Below, piece by piece: positions 1 through 6,103 of a stretch of 9,012 nt of DNA; position 1 is the stretch's first letter, and every line of letters begins with the position of its first letter. The DNA is from Pseudomonadota bacterium (GTDB lineage Bacteria; Pseudomonadota; Alphaproteobacteria; UBA8366; JADFVY01). The stretch lies in assembly GCA_030671915.1 (NCBI GenBank), contig DAOVHN010000060.1, positions 1 through 9,012 of the forward strand, written 5' to 3'. The notes beneath the pieces are model-generated. The model saw only the letters and a program-made list of their open reading frames with translations. It was not told the DNA's origin and made no database searches. The translations under genes were made by a program, and so were the position numbers.

Positions 1-85
1 CTGGCGGATGGCCGGCCTGAACGTCGCCCGGCACGAAAGCGCCGGGTCCGGCGGCCTGTTCTCGATGTTCCGCCGGTCCGGCTAG
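1..85 (+). CDS. C-terminal end of an unidentified protein (partial)
   Basis: The frame beginning at base 2 is open to a TAG at 83-85 and gives a tail ending in GLFSMFRRSG. Only about 27 residues are visible, so no family can be named. It is preferred over the other frames because its stop is followed 32 bases later by a strong intrinsic terminator, as expected at the end of a transcription unit. Frame 1 is also open through this stretch but would run straight through that terminator. The gene continues off the left edge. Confidence 0.5.
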   Translation, partial: WRMAGLNVARHESAGSGGLFSMFRRSG

Positions 86-117
86 AGCCCTTTCCGACCA
101 TATCCCGATTTAGAACA

Positions 118-147
118 GCCGCGCCCCACGGGCGCGGCTTTCTTTTT
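118..147 (+). terminator. Rho-independent terminator
   Basis: A perfect 9-bp GC-rich stem (118-126 pairing with 130-138) closes a 3-base loop and is followed directly by a T-rich run (TTTCTTTTT, 139-147). It ends the transcript of the partial gene whose stop is at 85 and insulates the downstream sigma-54-type promoter from read-through. Confidence 0.9.
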
Positions 148-185
148 GCTGCAAAGATGTTCGCGGGCTGTCCACGGACAAACGG

Positions 186-202
186 TTGGCACGGAATATG
201 CT
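186..202 (+). promoter_or_regulatory. Candidate sigma-54 (-24/-12) promoter
   Basis: The bases TTGGCACG-GAAT-ATGCT match the RpoN consensus TTGGCACG-N4-TTGCT with one mismatch. The invariant GG (188-189) and GC (200-201) are exactly 10 bases apart. The predicted start of transcription is near 213, about 30 bases before the glycosyltransferase ATG at 243. It sits after a strong terminator and faces the gene, so its placement is sensible. Sigma-54 promoters need an enhancer-binding activator; no activator gene or clear upstream activator site is visible here. A TATAAT hexamer (222-227) is also present but has no matching -35 at proper spacing. Confidence 0.65.
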
Positions 203-216
203 TATCTGACGACCAA

Positions 217-246
217 ATGTTTATAATGAGAGTCGTCGTTAAATGA
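217..246 (+). other. Possible 9-codon leader ORF overlapping the glycosyltransferase start
   Basis: ATG at 217 (or 226) opens a short frame reading MFIMRVVVK, whose TGA (244-246) overlaps the glycosyltransferase ATG (243-245) as ATGA. The overlap could couple translation of the two frames. Alternatively MRVVV, which resembles the first beta strand typical of GT4 enzymes, could be the displaced true N-terminus, separated by a one-base frame change. Nothing in the sequence decides between these or rules out chance. Confidence 0.3.
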
Positions 247-1346
247 GTGCATTCGAATCCACAGGCGCGGCAAGGTCGACCCCCGAGTTTCAGAACCGGC
301 CGGTACTGATGGAAACCGTTACCGAAAATGACGCCCAGGACGATCTGTCTTCCGCTATCGATCTGAGCGACGGGCTGGCAGGGGACTGCGAAACCCATTT
401 GCTGTGGTTCGCAAACAACCCGCAAAAAAGCCCGGAACGGCGGAACGCCATCCGGCTGTGGAACGAAGACCCGAACTTGCTGGATGAACTGCGGGTTCTT
501 TTCGACAATTTGCGGCCCGACATTGTCCACACTCACCGGCTGGGCGAATTTACGACGGCCGGCCATGCCGCGAGGCAGGCCGGCGTACCCAATATCGTTC
601 ACTCGGTTTGCGGCGCTATAACGGGCGCCGAGAAATGGCAGCTCGATCAGTTCGCCGCTGTCGTGGAAGCGCTGTCCCCCTTGCTGATCGCGCCCAGCGA
701 GGAGGCCGCCGACCGCCTGCCCCCCTCGGCGCGGATCGAAATTCTGCCGGCTGGTATCGACTGCGAACGCTATGTACCGGGCGACCCGGCGCGCGCGCGG
801 CGCAAGATTGGACTGCCGGCGAAGCCCAGGGTGATCGGCTGCGCCAGTCCATTGCAGGGTTTGGAGACATTGTTGCATGCCCTGTTCCGGATGGACGGCG
901 AAGTTCATCTGGCTCTGTTCGGCCAGGCGCGGCCCGCCCAGGCGGAACGCAGCCTGATTAAACGGCTGGGCCTGGAGGAACGGGTGCATGTGCTGGGCGC
1001 CTGGGCCAAACCGGAACTGGTTTTCCAGGCGATCGACGTTTATTTCCACGGCCCTTCGGGCGACTGGCTGCCGCGCGCGATTCTGGCTGCCCAGGCTTGC
1101 GGCAAACCGGCCATTGCTTGCGCGCCGGCACCCAACAAGACGCTGTGCCCGCAAACCGGCCGTCAGGTGCCCATGCAGTACATGCCCACGCTGCTGCACA
1201 GTCTGCGCCGCACACTGGATTCCGCCGACCCCGAAGTCACCCGGCAATTCATCGTCGACAACTGGAACGTCGAGCGTTCTCTGGAAGGATACAGCGCGCT
1301 GTTCAAACAGCTTGCCGAACCGGGTCCGGATCGCCGGATCGCCTGA
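243..1346 (+). CDS. GT4-type (GT-B fold) glycosyltransferase, probably degenerate
   Basis: The protein has 367 residues and is presumably cytoplasmic. Family-level hallmarks are RPDIVHTH (91-98) with the following AARQAGVPNIVHS segment, ILPAGIDCERYVPG (167-180) at the domain junction, and an LPRAILAAQACGKPAIA block (276-292). These are typical of GT4 enzymes that build envelope or exopolysaccharide glycans from nucleotide sugars. Several usual features are missing. The first ~30 residues show no glycine-rich N-terminal strand. The donor-site Lys of the R/K pair is replaced by Gln205. The EX7E motif reads Asp274...Ala282. The enzyme may therefore be altered or inactive. The ATG at 243 directly follows an in-frame TAA, so this frame cannot start further upstream; the ribosome-binding site is weak. 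A sigma-54-like promoter lies 41 bases upstream of the ATG. Its acceptor cannot be predicted. Confidence 0.8.
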   Translation: MSAFESTGAARSTPEFQNRPVLMETVTENDAQDDLSSAIDLSDGLAGDCETHLLWFANNPQKSPERRNAIRLWNEDPNLLDELRVLFDNLRPDIVHTHRLGEFTTAGHAARQAGVPNIVHSVCGAITGAEKWQLDQFAAVVEALSPLLIAPSEEAADRLPPSARIEILPAGIDCERYVPGDPARARRKIGLPAKPRVIGCASPLQGLETLLHALFRMDGEVHLALFGQARPAQAERSLIKRLGLEERVHVLGAWAKPELVFQAIDVYFHGPSGDWLPRAILAAQACGKPAIACAPAPNKTLCPQTGRQVPMQYMPTLLHSLRRTLDSADPEVTRQFIVDNWNVERSLEGYSALFKQLAEPGPDRRIA

Positions 1347-1460
1347 AAAAACCGCGGCCCGGCGGATGACTTGACCTGGGTCAACGACACCTCCCCGATC
1401 CATGTTCATGCTGTCTTCATACCGGACGAAAAGTCTTCCGGATAAACTGCGGAGCGCCCC
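1347..1460. other. Intergenic gap between glycosyltransferase and archease genes
   Basis: This 114-base stretch has no gene. It contains a small inverted repeat TTGACC-TG-GGTCAA (1371-1384) and a weaker one, CCGGA-N10-TCCGG (1422-1441). Neither is followed by a T tract, so no terminator is evident, and archease-rtcB could be read from the upstream promoter. TTGACC resembles a -35 box but has no convincing -10 downstream. A GGAG at 1451-1454 is the ribosome-binding site of the next gene. Confidence 0.5.
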
Positions 1461-1889
1461 ATGCCGGCGAGGAAAAGTGGCTGGACGCATTTTCCGCATG
1501 GCGCCGATATCGGCCTGTGCGGTTACGGGCCAACGCTGGAAACCGCCTTCGAACAAACCGCGCTGGCCATGAGCGCCACCGTCACGGATCCGTCGTGGAT
1601 CCAGCCCCGGACCAGTGTGCGGGTCGAGTGCGAGGCACCCGACCCGGAATTGCTGCTGATCGACTGGCTGAACGCGCTGATCTTCGAGATGTCGACAGCC
1701 GGCATGCTGTTCGGTCGGTTCGAGGTTCATATCGACGGCGGCAGGTTGAGCGGAACGGCATGGGGCGAACCGGTTTCACGGGAACGGCACCGGCCGGCCG
1801 TTGAGGTCAAGGGGGCAACCTATACCGCGCTCGAGGTGAAACGGGACGGGGACGGCAACTGGGTCGCGCGCTGCGTCGTCGACGTGTGA
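1461..1889 (+). CDS. Archease, RtcB activator
   Basis: At 142 residues this is the usual family size. Signature parts are the N-terminal HFPHGADIG (10-18), the hydrophobic LLIDWLNALIFEM stretch (~64-76), and the C-terminal KGATYTALEV block ending in VVDV. The conserved acidic residues expected to bind metal are at Asp16 and the penultimate Asp141. Archease helps RtcB complete guanylylation of its catalytic histidine, giving multiple turnover and broader NTP use. The start is supported by GGAG six bases upstream. Its TGA (1887-1889) abuts a possible GTG of the next frame, and rtcB begins 23 bases further on, so the two form one operon with matching functions. Confidence 0.93.
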   Translation: MPARKSGWTHFPHGADIGLCGYGPTLETAFEQTALAMSATVTDPSWIQPRTSVRVECEAPDPELLLIDWLNALIFEMSTAGMLFGRFEVHIDGGRLSGTAWGEPVSRERHRPAVEVKGATYTALEVKRDGDGNWVARCVVDV

Positions 1890-1912
1890 CGCGGACACCG
1901 GGGGGACTGACC

Positions 1913-3343
1913 ATGGATCTGGCAAGACTGCAAAAACTATCCGAATTCGCATGGCGCATACCGCGGAGCGGGGCGATGCGCGTTCCGGTAATCATCTATG
2001 GCGATGAGGGGCTGATCCGCGATATGGACGAAAAGGTGCGCGAGCAGGCCGTGAATGTCGCCACCCTGCCCGGCATCGTCGGCGCCTCCTACGCCATGCC
2101 GGACGCCCACTGGGGCTATGGATTTCCGATCGGCGGCGTGGCGGCATTCGACCCGGCGGAGGGCGGTGTGATCTCGGCCGGCGGGGTCGGTTTCGATATC
2201 TCATGCGGGGTCAGGACCCTGCTGACGGGGATAAAGCGCGCCGATATCGAGCCGATCAAGGTACAGATCGCGGACGCGCTATTCGCCGCGGTGCCCGCGG
2301 GGCTGGGAAGCACGGGGCGAATCCGGTTGTCGGAGCAGGAAATGGACGCGATGCTGGAGGGCGGTGCGGTCTGGGCCGTCAACCAGGGATACGGACGGGA
2401 AGAAGACCTGGACCGGATCGAGGAACATGGCCGAATGGAAGGCGCTCGCGCCGATTGCGTTTCGGAGCGCGCAAAATTTCGCCAGCGCAAGGAGATGGGG
2501 ACGCTGGGTTCCGGCAATCATTACCTCGAAGTCCAGGAAGTGGCCCGGCTGCTCGACGAAAAAGCAGGGCGGGCCTTCGGTCTCGCGCAAGGCGATGTCG
2601 TCATCGCCATCCATTGCGGATCGCGCGGGTTGGGCCACCAGATCGGCACCGAATTCCTGCGCGAAATGGTGATCGAGGACGCGAAAATCGGCATCCACCT
2701 GCCGGATCGCGAGTTGGCCTGCGCCCCAATTTTGTCGCCGCTCGGCGAACGCTATCTCGGCGCCATGCGGGCCGGCATCAATTGCGCCTTCGCCAATCGC
2801 CAGATCATCGGCCATCTGGTGCGACAGGCCCTCGCGGATATTCTGCCCGGGGCAAGTCTGGACCTTCTGTTCGACGTTTCCCACAATACCTGCAAGGTGG
2901 AAACCCACGCTGTCGACGGGGTGGCGCGCGAACTCCATGTCCACCGCAAGGGCGCCACGCGCGCGTTCGGGCCCGGAAACAAGTCCCTTGCCCCGGTGTT
3001 GCGCAAGACCGGCCAGCCGGTATTCGTCGGCGGCAGCATGGGCACGGCCTCGTGGATCCTTGCCGGCACGAAGGAAAGCGAGGCGCGCGCCTTCAGTTCG
3101 GCCTGTCACGGGGCCGGGCGCAGCATGAGCCGCCACCAGGCCCGCAAAATCTGGCGCGGGCGCGAAATCGTCGATGAATTGTCTCAGCGGGGAATCGTCA
3201 TCCGCAGCCCCTCCATGCGCGGGGTCGCCGAGGAAGCGCCCCACGCCTACAAGGACGTATCGGCCGTCGTCGAGGCCACGCACCGCGCCGGCCTGGCCTC
3301 GAAAGTCGCCGAGCTGCGCCCCCTGGCCTGCATCAAGGGCTAG
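1913..3343 (+). CDS. rtcB: RNA-splicing ligase RtcB (tRNA-ligase type)
   Basis: This 476-residue protein joins RNA 2',3'-cyclic phosphate or 3'-phosphate ends to 5'-OH ends using GTP and Mn2+. All key residues are visible: Asp95 and Cys98 in FDISCGVR, His203 in SGNHYLEV, His234 in IHCGSRGLGH, His324 in SHNTCKVE, and the guanylylated His399 in CHGAGRSMSR. HRKGATRAFGPGN (344-356) is also intact. Asp95, Cys98, His203 and His234 have the same numbers as in the Pyrococcus enzyme. The ATG at 1913 is chosen because a GGGGGA ribosome-binding site lies just upstream (about 1900-1905). A GTG at 1886 overlapping the archease stop would add nine unconserved residues. No rtcA or rtcR is nearby. The TAG stop lies inside the palindrome at 3340-3396. 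Confidence 0.96.
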   Translation: MDLARLQKLSEFAWRIPRSGAMRVPVIIYGDEGLIRDMDEKVREQAVNVATLPGIVGASYAMPDAHWGYGFPIGGVAAFDPAEGGVISAGGVGFDISCGVRTLLTGIKRADIEPIKVQIADALFAAVPAGLGSTGRIRLSEQEMDAMLEGGAVWAVNQGYGREEDLDRIEEHGRMEGARADCVSERAKFRQRKEMGTLGSGNHYLEVQEVARLLDEKAGRAFGLAQGDVVIAIHCGSRGLGHQIGTEFLREMVIEDAKIGIHLPDRELACAPILSPLGERYLGAMRAGINCAFANRQIIGHLVRQALADILPGASLDLLFDVSHNTCKVETHAVDGVARELHVHRKGATRAFGPGNKSLAPVLRKTGQPVFVGGSMGTASWILAGTKESEARAFSSACHGAGRSMSRHQARKIWRGREIVDELSQRGIVIRSPSMRGVAEEAPHAYKDVSAVVEATHRAGLASKVAELRPLACIKG

Positions 3344-3396
3344 CCCGGATTTCTCACCAGGATGACGGCGCCATCCTGGTGAGAAATCCGGGCTAG
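3340..3396. repeat. Perfect 25-bp-arm palindrome between convergent genes, possible bidirectional terminator
   Basis: The left arm (3340-3364) and right arm (3372-3396) are exact reverse complements and flank a 7-base loop (ACGGCGC). The arms begin with CTAGCCCGGATTTCTCACC, and the TAG stops of rtcB (3341-3343) and of the opposing gene (3393-3395, minus strand) both lie within them. Either strand would fold into a very stable hairpin directly at the end of the coding sequence. There is no T tract, so it may act as an mRNA 3'-end stabiliser or Rho-assisted terminator. It also resembles a mobile REP-type palindrome that supplied both stops. Confidence 0.9.
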
Positions 3397-4592
3397 GAAA
3401 CTTCCTCGATCAGCAGGCCGCGGTCGGCCAGATCGCCGACAAGCGTCTTCACGTCGCTTTCGATCGAATCAGAATCAGCATTGGGGAACGCCTCCTTGAG
3501 GACCGTCACCACGTCGTCGAGGCCGTGCGTACCGTCGAGCAGACGCCACAACCCCGCGCCGAGACCATTCAGGTGATAGATCGTCTGCCCGCCCGGATTG
3601 ACCAGGAACAGATCGGCGTCGACCAGACGTTCCGTAAGCCCGTTACGATGGCGGAACTGCCGGCCGGCGGGAATGCGCGGGCCGGAGGGCCGGCGCCGGG
3701 CCTTTCTCTTCGGCTGATTTTTCGCCTGGTCCTCGTTTTCCGCGATCGGCGTGCGCCATATCGCAAAGCGGGCGCGCAAGGCGTTGACCGCCTCTTGCGG
3801 ATCCGACCAGGTCATCCGGAAGCAGGGCGCATCGCCAACGGCAATCTGGACCTTTTCGAGAAGTTCGTCGGCGGTCATCCCTTCGCCGAAGCTGTTGAGC
3901 AGCAGACGCTTGAGCAATTTCCCGCTGGATGACGGGCTGAGCGTCGCAGCCGACGAAACCGACCGGTCCAGCGTTACAAAGGCGCGAATGCGGGCCGTCC
4001 TGCCAAACGGCGCGATACTACCGTCACGCGGCTGCAGATATCCGACGCTGTCGCTGCCGCTTTCCATCTGGCCTTCCACCAGGCCGCGCAACGGGTCCTG
4101 CAATTCCTCCGGCAATGGCAGTTTCAGGCGCGGCGCCATGCCGAGGCTCATACCCTGTTGCCCGTCCGGCGATACCGGCAGGATCGAATCGGCGAACACC
4201 GGGTTTCCGCTGACCGCCAGACTGGCCGCCAGCAAGCTCTTGCCCGATCGAGGGCCGCCAACAAAAACGACGATCTGGTCGCCGAACGCGACCGCGGCCG
4301 CGTCCAGCCACAACAGGCCCGGATGTTCCAGGAACCAACCGCGCGCGACGTGGGTGGCCAGGCCCTGGGCAAGGTCGGCCGCATCGCCATAATGCAAACG
4401 GCCTCTCAACCAAGGCGCCTCGAGCACGTAACGGCCCTCGTCATGCAGAATATTCAGCAAGACGCCGGGATTGCCGACCTTTGGCACCTCCCTGTAAGGC
4501 CAGCCGGCGAAAACCCGCATCAGATGCGGCAGGACCTTCAGGCCTCGCGCCAGCTGTACCGGCCGACACATGGTATCGAACTTCAAAAGCAT
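3393..4592 (-). CDS. HPr-kinase-like P-loop protein fused to a PqqD-like domain
   Basis: The 399-residue protein has three parts. Residues 1-95 form an unassigned N-terminal region. Residues ~100-280 resemble HprK-related kinases, with a clear Walker A motif GGPRSGKS (112-119) and an FADS segment (133-136) where the family has an acidic site. A Lys/Arg-rich linker (~288-316) leads to a PqqD-like domain (~317-397) with the pattern LTERLVDADLFLVN...IYHLNGLGAGLWRLLDG and a C-terminal LADRGLLIEE. PqqD domains bind leader peptides of ribosomally made peptides, and HprK homologues in some lasso-peptide clusters phosphorylate the precursor. The likely role is therefore recognition and phosphorylation of a small peptide, inferred from domains only. 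ATG 4592 is preceded by GGAGGGGAGG. The small protein at 4699-4893 is upstream on the same strand. No protease, cyclase or transporter is visible. Confidence 0.85.
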   Translation of the reverse strand: MLLKFDTMCRPVQLARGLKVLPHLMRVFAGWPYREVPKVGNPGVLLNILHDEGRYVLEAPWLRGRLHYGDAADLAQGLATHVARGWFLEHPGLLWLDAAAVAFGDQIVVFVGGPRSGKSLLAASLAVSGNPVFADSILPVSPDGQQGMSLGMAPRLKLPLPEELQDPLRGLVEGQMESGSDSVGYLQPRDGSIAPFGRTARIRAFVTLDRSVSSAATLSPSSSGKLLKRLLLNSFGEGMTADELLEKVQIAVGDAPCFRMTWSDPQEAVNALRARFAIWRTPIAENEDQAKNQPKRKARRRPSGPRIPAGRQFRHRNGLTERLVDADLFLVNPGGQTIYHLNGLGAGLWRLLDGTHGLDDVVTVLKEAFPNADSDSIESDVKTLVGDLADRGLLIEEVS

Positions 4593-4644
4593 TTTCCTCC
4601 CCTCCGGTCCTTTCCATTAGCTGTTGCCGGAAAACCGGTCCACG

Positions 4645-4673
4645 GGGGCGGCCAAATTCCGTCCGGACGCCCC
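4645..4673 (-). promoter_or_regulatory. Possible intercistronic hairpin
   Basis: In the 106-base gap between the small protein and the kinase-PqqD gene, GGGGCG (4645-4650) pairs with CGCCCC (4668-4673) around a 17-base loop that includes a 10-bp palindrome CGTCCGGACG (4660-4669). No T tract follows on the minus strand, so full termination is unlikely. A partial attenuator or mRNA-processing structure favouring the upstream small protein is possible. Confidence 0.3.
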
Positions 4674-4698
4674 TCGCGGTACGGTTCAGGATGGCTAA

Positions 4699-4893
4699 TC
4701 AGGCGGCGACGCCGATTTCCACCGCCGGCATCGCCGTCAACGCGGTAGACCGCAGCGCAAGCAGTGTCGGGGCGACATAGGCGCCCGCGGAGGCCAGTCC
4801 AAGGCGGGCAAGGGCCCGTCTCTGTCTGCTGTCGATGGTACCGGCCGTCTTGGCCGTACCTTTCTTTCGGATAACCGGTTTTTTCACGTCCAT
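4699..4893 (-). CDS. Small basic/hydrophobic protein, candidate peptide substrate of the kinase-PqqD fusion
   Basis: This 64-residue protein has a Lys/Arg-rich N-terminus (KKPVIRKK, 4-11), a RQRRALARLG segment (23-32), a hydrophobic ASAGAYVAPTLLALRSTALTA stretch around 34-54, and a short C-terminus ending in EIGVAA. A GGAG (4902-4905 on the minus strand) lies about eight bases before the ATG. It is encoded directly upstream of the HprK-PqqD gene, which suggests a RiPP-like precursor. Ser49, Thr50 and Thr53 would be possible phosphate acceptors. The twin arginine and hydrophobic run could instead be a Tat-like signal or membrane insertion segment. No cleavage motif such as GG, and no Cys-rich core, is present. 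I do not recognise the family with certainty. Confidence 0.65.
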   Translation of the reverse strand: MDVKKPVIRKKGTAKTAGTIDSRQRRALARLGLASAGAYVAPTLLALRSTALTAMPAVEIGVAA

Positions 4894-4932
4894 TTTCCAA
4901 ACTCCACTTTAAAGCGGTTATGTTTACGCACC

Positions 4933-4953
4933 CGGGGCGTTGCGATCCCCGGC
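4933..4953 (-). promoter_or_regulatory. Hairpin in the putative leader of the small protein mRNA
   Basis: CCGGGG and CCCCGG (6 bp) pair around a 9-base loop, 40 to 60 bases before the ATG at 4893 on the minus strand. Its position in the leader could let it affect translation or mRNA stability. There is no recognisable riboswitch consensus. Confidence 0.3.
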
Positions 4954-4976
4954 GAAGAAACATTCGCCTTGTTCGT

Positions 4977-4989
4977 GGAGTCAGACTCC
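4977..4989. promoter_or_regulatory. 13-bp palindrome made of two GANTC sites
   Basis: GGAGTC-A-GACTCC is a perfect palindrome about 85-95 bases upstream of the small protein ATG. Its two halves each contain GANTC (GAGTC 4978-4982, GACTC 4984-4988), the sequence methylated by CcrM in many Alphaproteobacteria. It may be an operator or methylation-sensitive site. This is inference from sequence form alone. Confidence 0.3.
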
Positions 4990-5209
4990 GACGTGCCTGT
5001 ACCTGTCCGGATTTTATAACCCGCCGATGCCCGGATTTTCCGGTGCCCGACAGGCCTTTCGCCGTATTGACCGCTTCCCTGTGGCCCCTGACCAAGCGGT
5101 ATCGACGAAATTGTTTTTACGCCCTCAGATTAACAGAACCGGGCCGGGCGCCGGAGTCCAATCGTTTACAATTTGTTACGAAGTTCCAGCTATTCCCGCG
5201 CAGCGAAAA

Positions 5210-5223
5210 TAAATCCGGATTTA
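5210..5223. repeat. Perfect 14-bp palindrome
   Basis: TAAATCCGGATTTA is fully self-complementary with no spacer and sits in the non-coding region between the small protein gene and divK. It could be a dimeric regulator's operator. No matching second copy with both halves was seen, although CCGGATTT recurs nearby at 5007 and 5031. Confidence 0.4.
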
Positions 5224-5545
5224 CACCACTAGACGCACGGGCCTCGCAACCTCTTCGAACGTCAGAAACATATTTTTGGCCGGTTATCGAACTGCCCAAA
5301 GGGCCGGCGCGACGGGGAGCGCGGAAGACGGCGCTTCCATGCCCTCGCACCATGATCGGCCCGCTGGAATTACTACTGCGGGATAACCGCCGGATCGTTC
5401 GACGAACTCGACGGTGTCGTGGGTTGGGTTGGCGTCGCAAGAGTCGATTACAATGTCCCGCAAATTTTATATTACGGGATTTACTTAAAATTTTATCTTT
5501 TGAAGAGACAGGAAACCCGCGGCCTTCAGGCGGCCGGCGGTCAAT

Positions 5546-5911
5546 TCAGTACAGGAATTTCTTGATGGTCGCCAGGAAGTCGTTGACGGAAATCGGCTTG
5601 GCCACATAGGCTTCGCAGCCACCTTCGCGAATCTTTTCCTCGTCCCCCTTCATTGCGAAGGCGGTGACGGCGATGATCGGAATATGCTTCAGATCGTCGT
5701 CGGCCTTGATCCACTTGGTAACCTCCAACCCCGACACCTGCGGCAACTGAATATCCATGACGATCAGGTCGGGACGTTCGGCGCGCGCAATATCGAGCGC
5801 CTGCATGCCGTCGCGCGTTTGCAGAATCCCATATCCCTGCGCTTCCAGCAGATCGCGGAAGAGCTTCATATTGAGTTCGTTATCTTCGACGATGAGAATC
5901 GTCTTCGCCAT
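5546..5911 (-). CDS. divK: Single-domain response regulator DivK
   Basis: The protein is 121 residues, one receiver domain with no output domain, and matches remembered Caulobacter DivK closely along its length ([43 protein letters not shown]). The acidic pocket Glu9/Asp10, phospho-acceptor Asp53, Thr83 and Lys105 are all present. In Alphaproteobacteria DivK is phosphorylated by PleC/DivJ-type kinases and controls DivL-CckA and hence CtrA during the cell cycle. ATG 5911 is chosen because it starts directly at the conserved [12 protein letters not shown] and has GGGAG upstream; an in-frame start at 5992 adds an unconserved 27 residues. pleD, its usual partner, is not downstream here; dinB, a common neighbour, is present but on the other strand beyond mak. 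Confidence 0.95.
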   Translation of the reverse strand: MAKTILIVEDNELNMKLFRDLLEAQGYGILQTRDGMQALDIARAERPDLIVMDIQLPQVSGLEVTKWIKADDDLKHIPIIAVTAFAMKGDEEKIREGGCEAYVAKPISVNDFLATIKKFLY

Positions 5912-6010
5912 AAAGCTTCTCCCAATCGCTCCGCTTCCCGGCGATAGCAAGTCCTCGATAAAGGACCCGCAGCAGTGCCGGTAGAGCGGCAATCATGCAA
6001 TTCCTACCAC

Positions 6011-6040
6011 ACTTTAGCGCATAAGCAATAATCATGACAA
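6011..6040 (-). promoter_or_regulatory. Candidate sigma-70-type promoter for divK
   Basis: On the minus strand TTGTCA (6040-6035, 5 of 6 to TTGACA) and TAAAGT (6016-6011, 4 of 6 to TATAAT) are separated by 18 bases. A transcript from here would have a leader of about 90 bases before the divK ATG. No CtrA full site (TTAA-N7-TTAA) is visible. GANTC sites occur nearby at 6048-6052 and 6097-6101. No equally clear promoter for the divergent mak-dinB operon was found. Confidence 0.4.
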
Positions 6041-6103
6041 ATCGCCTGAATCGTTGGACAATGGGGAATGGCCCCTGCCGGCCCTCAAAGGAGTTTGATT
6101 CCC

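Larger units (their letters stand above)
4894..5545. other. 650-base region without a convincing gene
   Basis: This stretch separates the small protein gene from divK. Open frames exist on both strands, but their Arg/Pro/Ser-heavy products look like translated non-coding DNA. It becomes AT-rich at 5460-5505, unlike its surroundings. It holds several palindromes listed separately, an inverted repeat TCCCG/CGGGA (5456-5460 and 5475-5479) and a TAAAATTTTA palindrome (5486-5495). CCGGATTT occurs at 5007, 5031 and 5215. A TATAAA (minus strand, 5018-5013) could be a -10 box for the small protein gene but lacks a good -35. Confidence 0.6.

Noticed and set aside
1..246. Frame 1 open from the window edge to the TGA at 244-246
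   Set aside because: It would read through a strong intrinsic terminator and encodes an Arg/Pro-rich product; the frame-2 stop at 83-85 fits the terminator better.
1886..1888. GTG start for rtcB overlapping the archease stop
   Set aside because: The ATG at 1913 has a much better ribosome-binding site and begins where RtcB homology starts; the overlap is still compatible with coupling.
2279..3283. 334-codon minus-strand frame inside rtcB
   Set aside because: Antisense shadow of a clearly coding rtcB with every catalytic residue present; no motif of its own.
5117..5440. 107-codon minus-strand frame in the gap downstream of divK
   Set aside because: Composition typical of translated non-coding DNA, no convincing ribosome-binding site, no family resemblance.
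5511..5545. Possible divK terminator hairpin
   Set aside because: The stem is short and imperfect and no T run follows on the minus strand, so I did not annotate it.
4920..5609. 229-codon open frame on the + strand
   Set aside because: Its product is Arg/Pro-rich without any recognisable motif, and it runs antisense into the 3' end of divK; likely a chance frame in GC-rich DNA.
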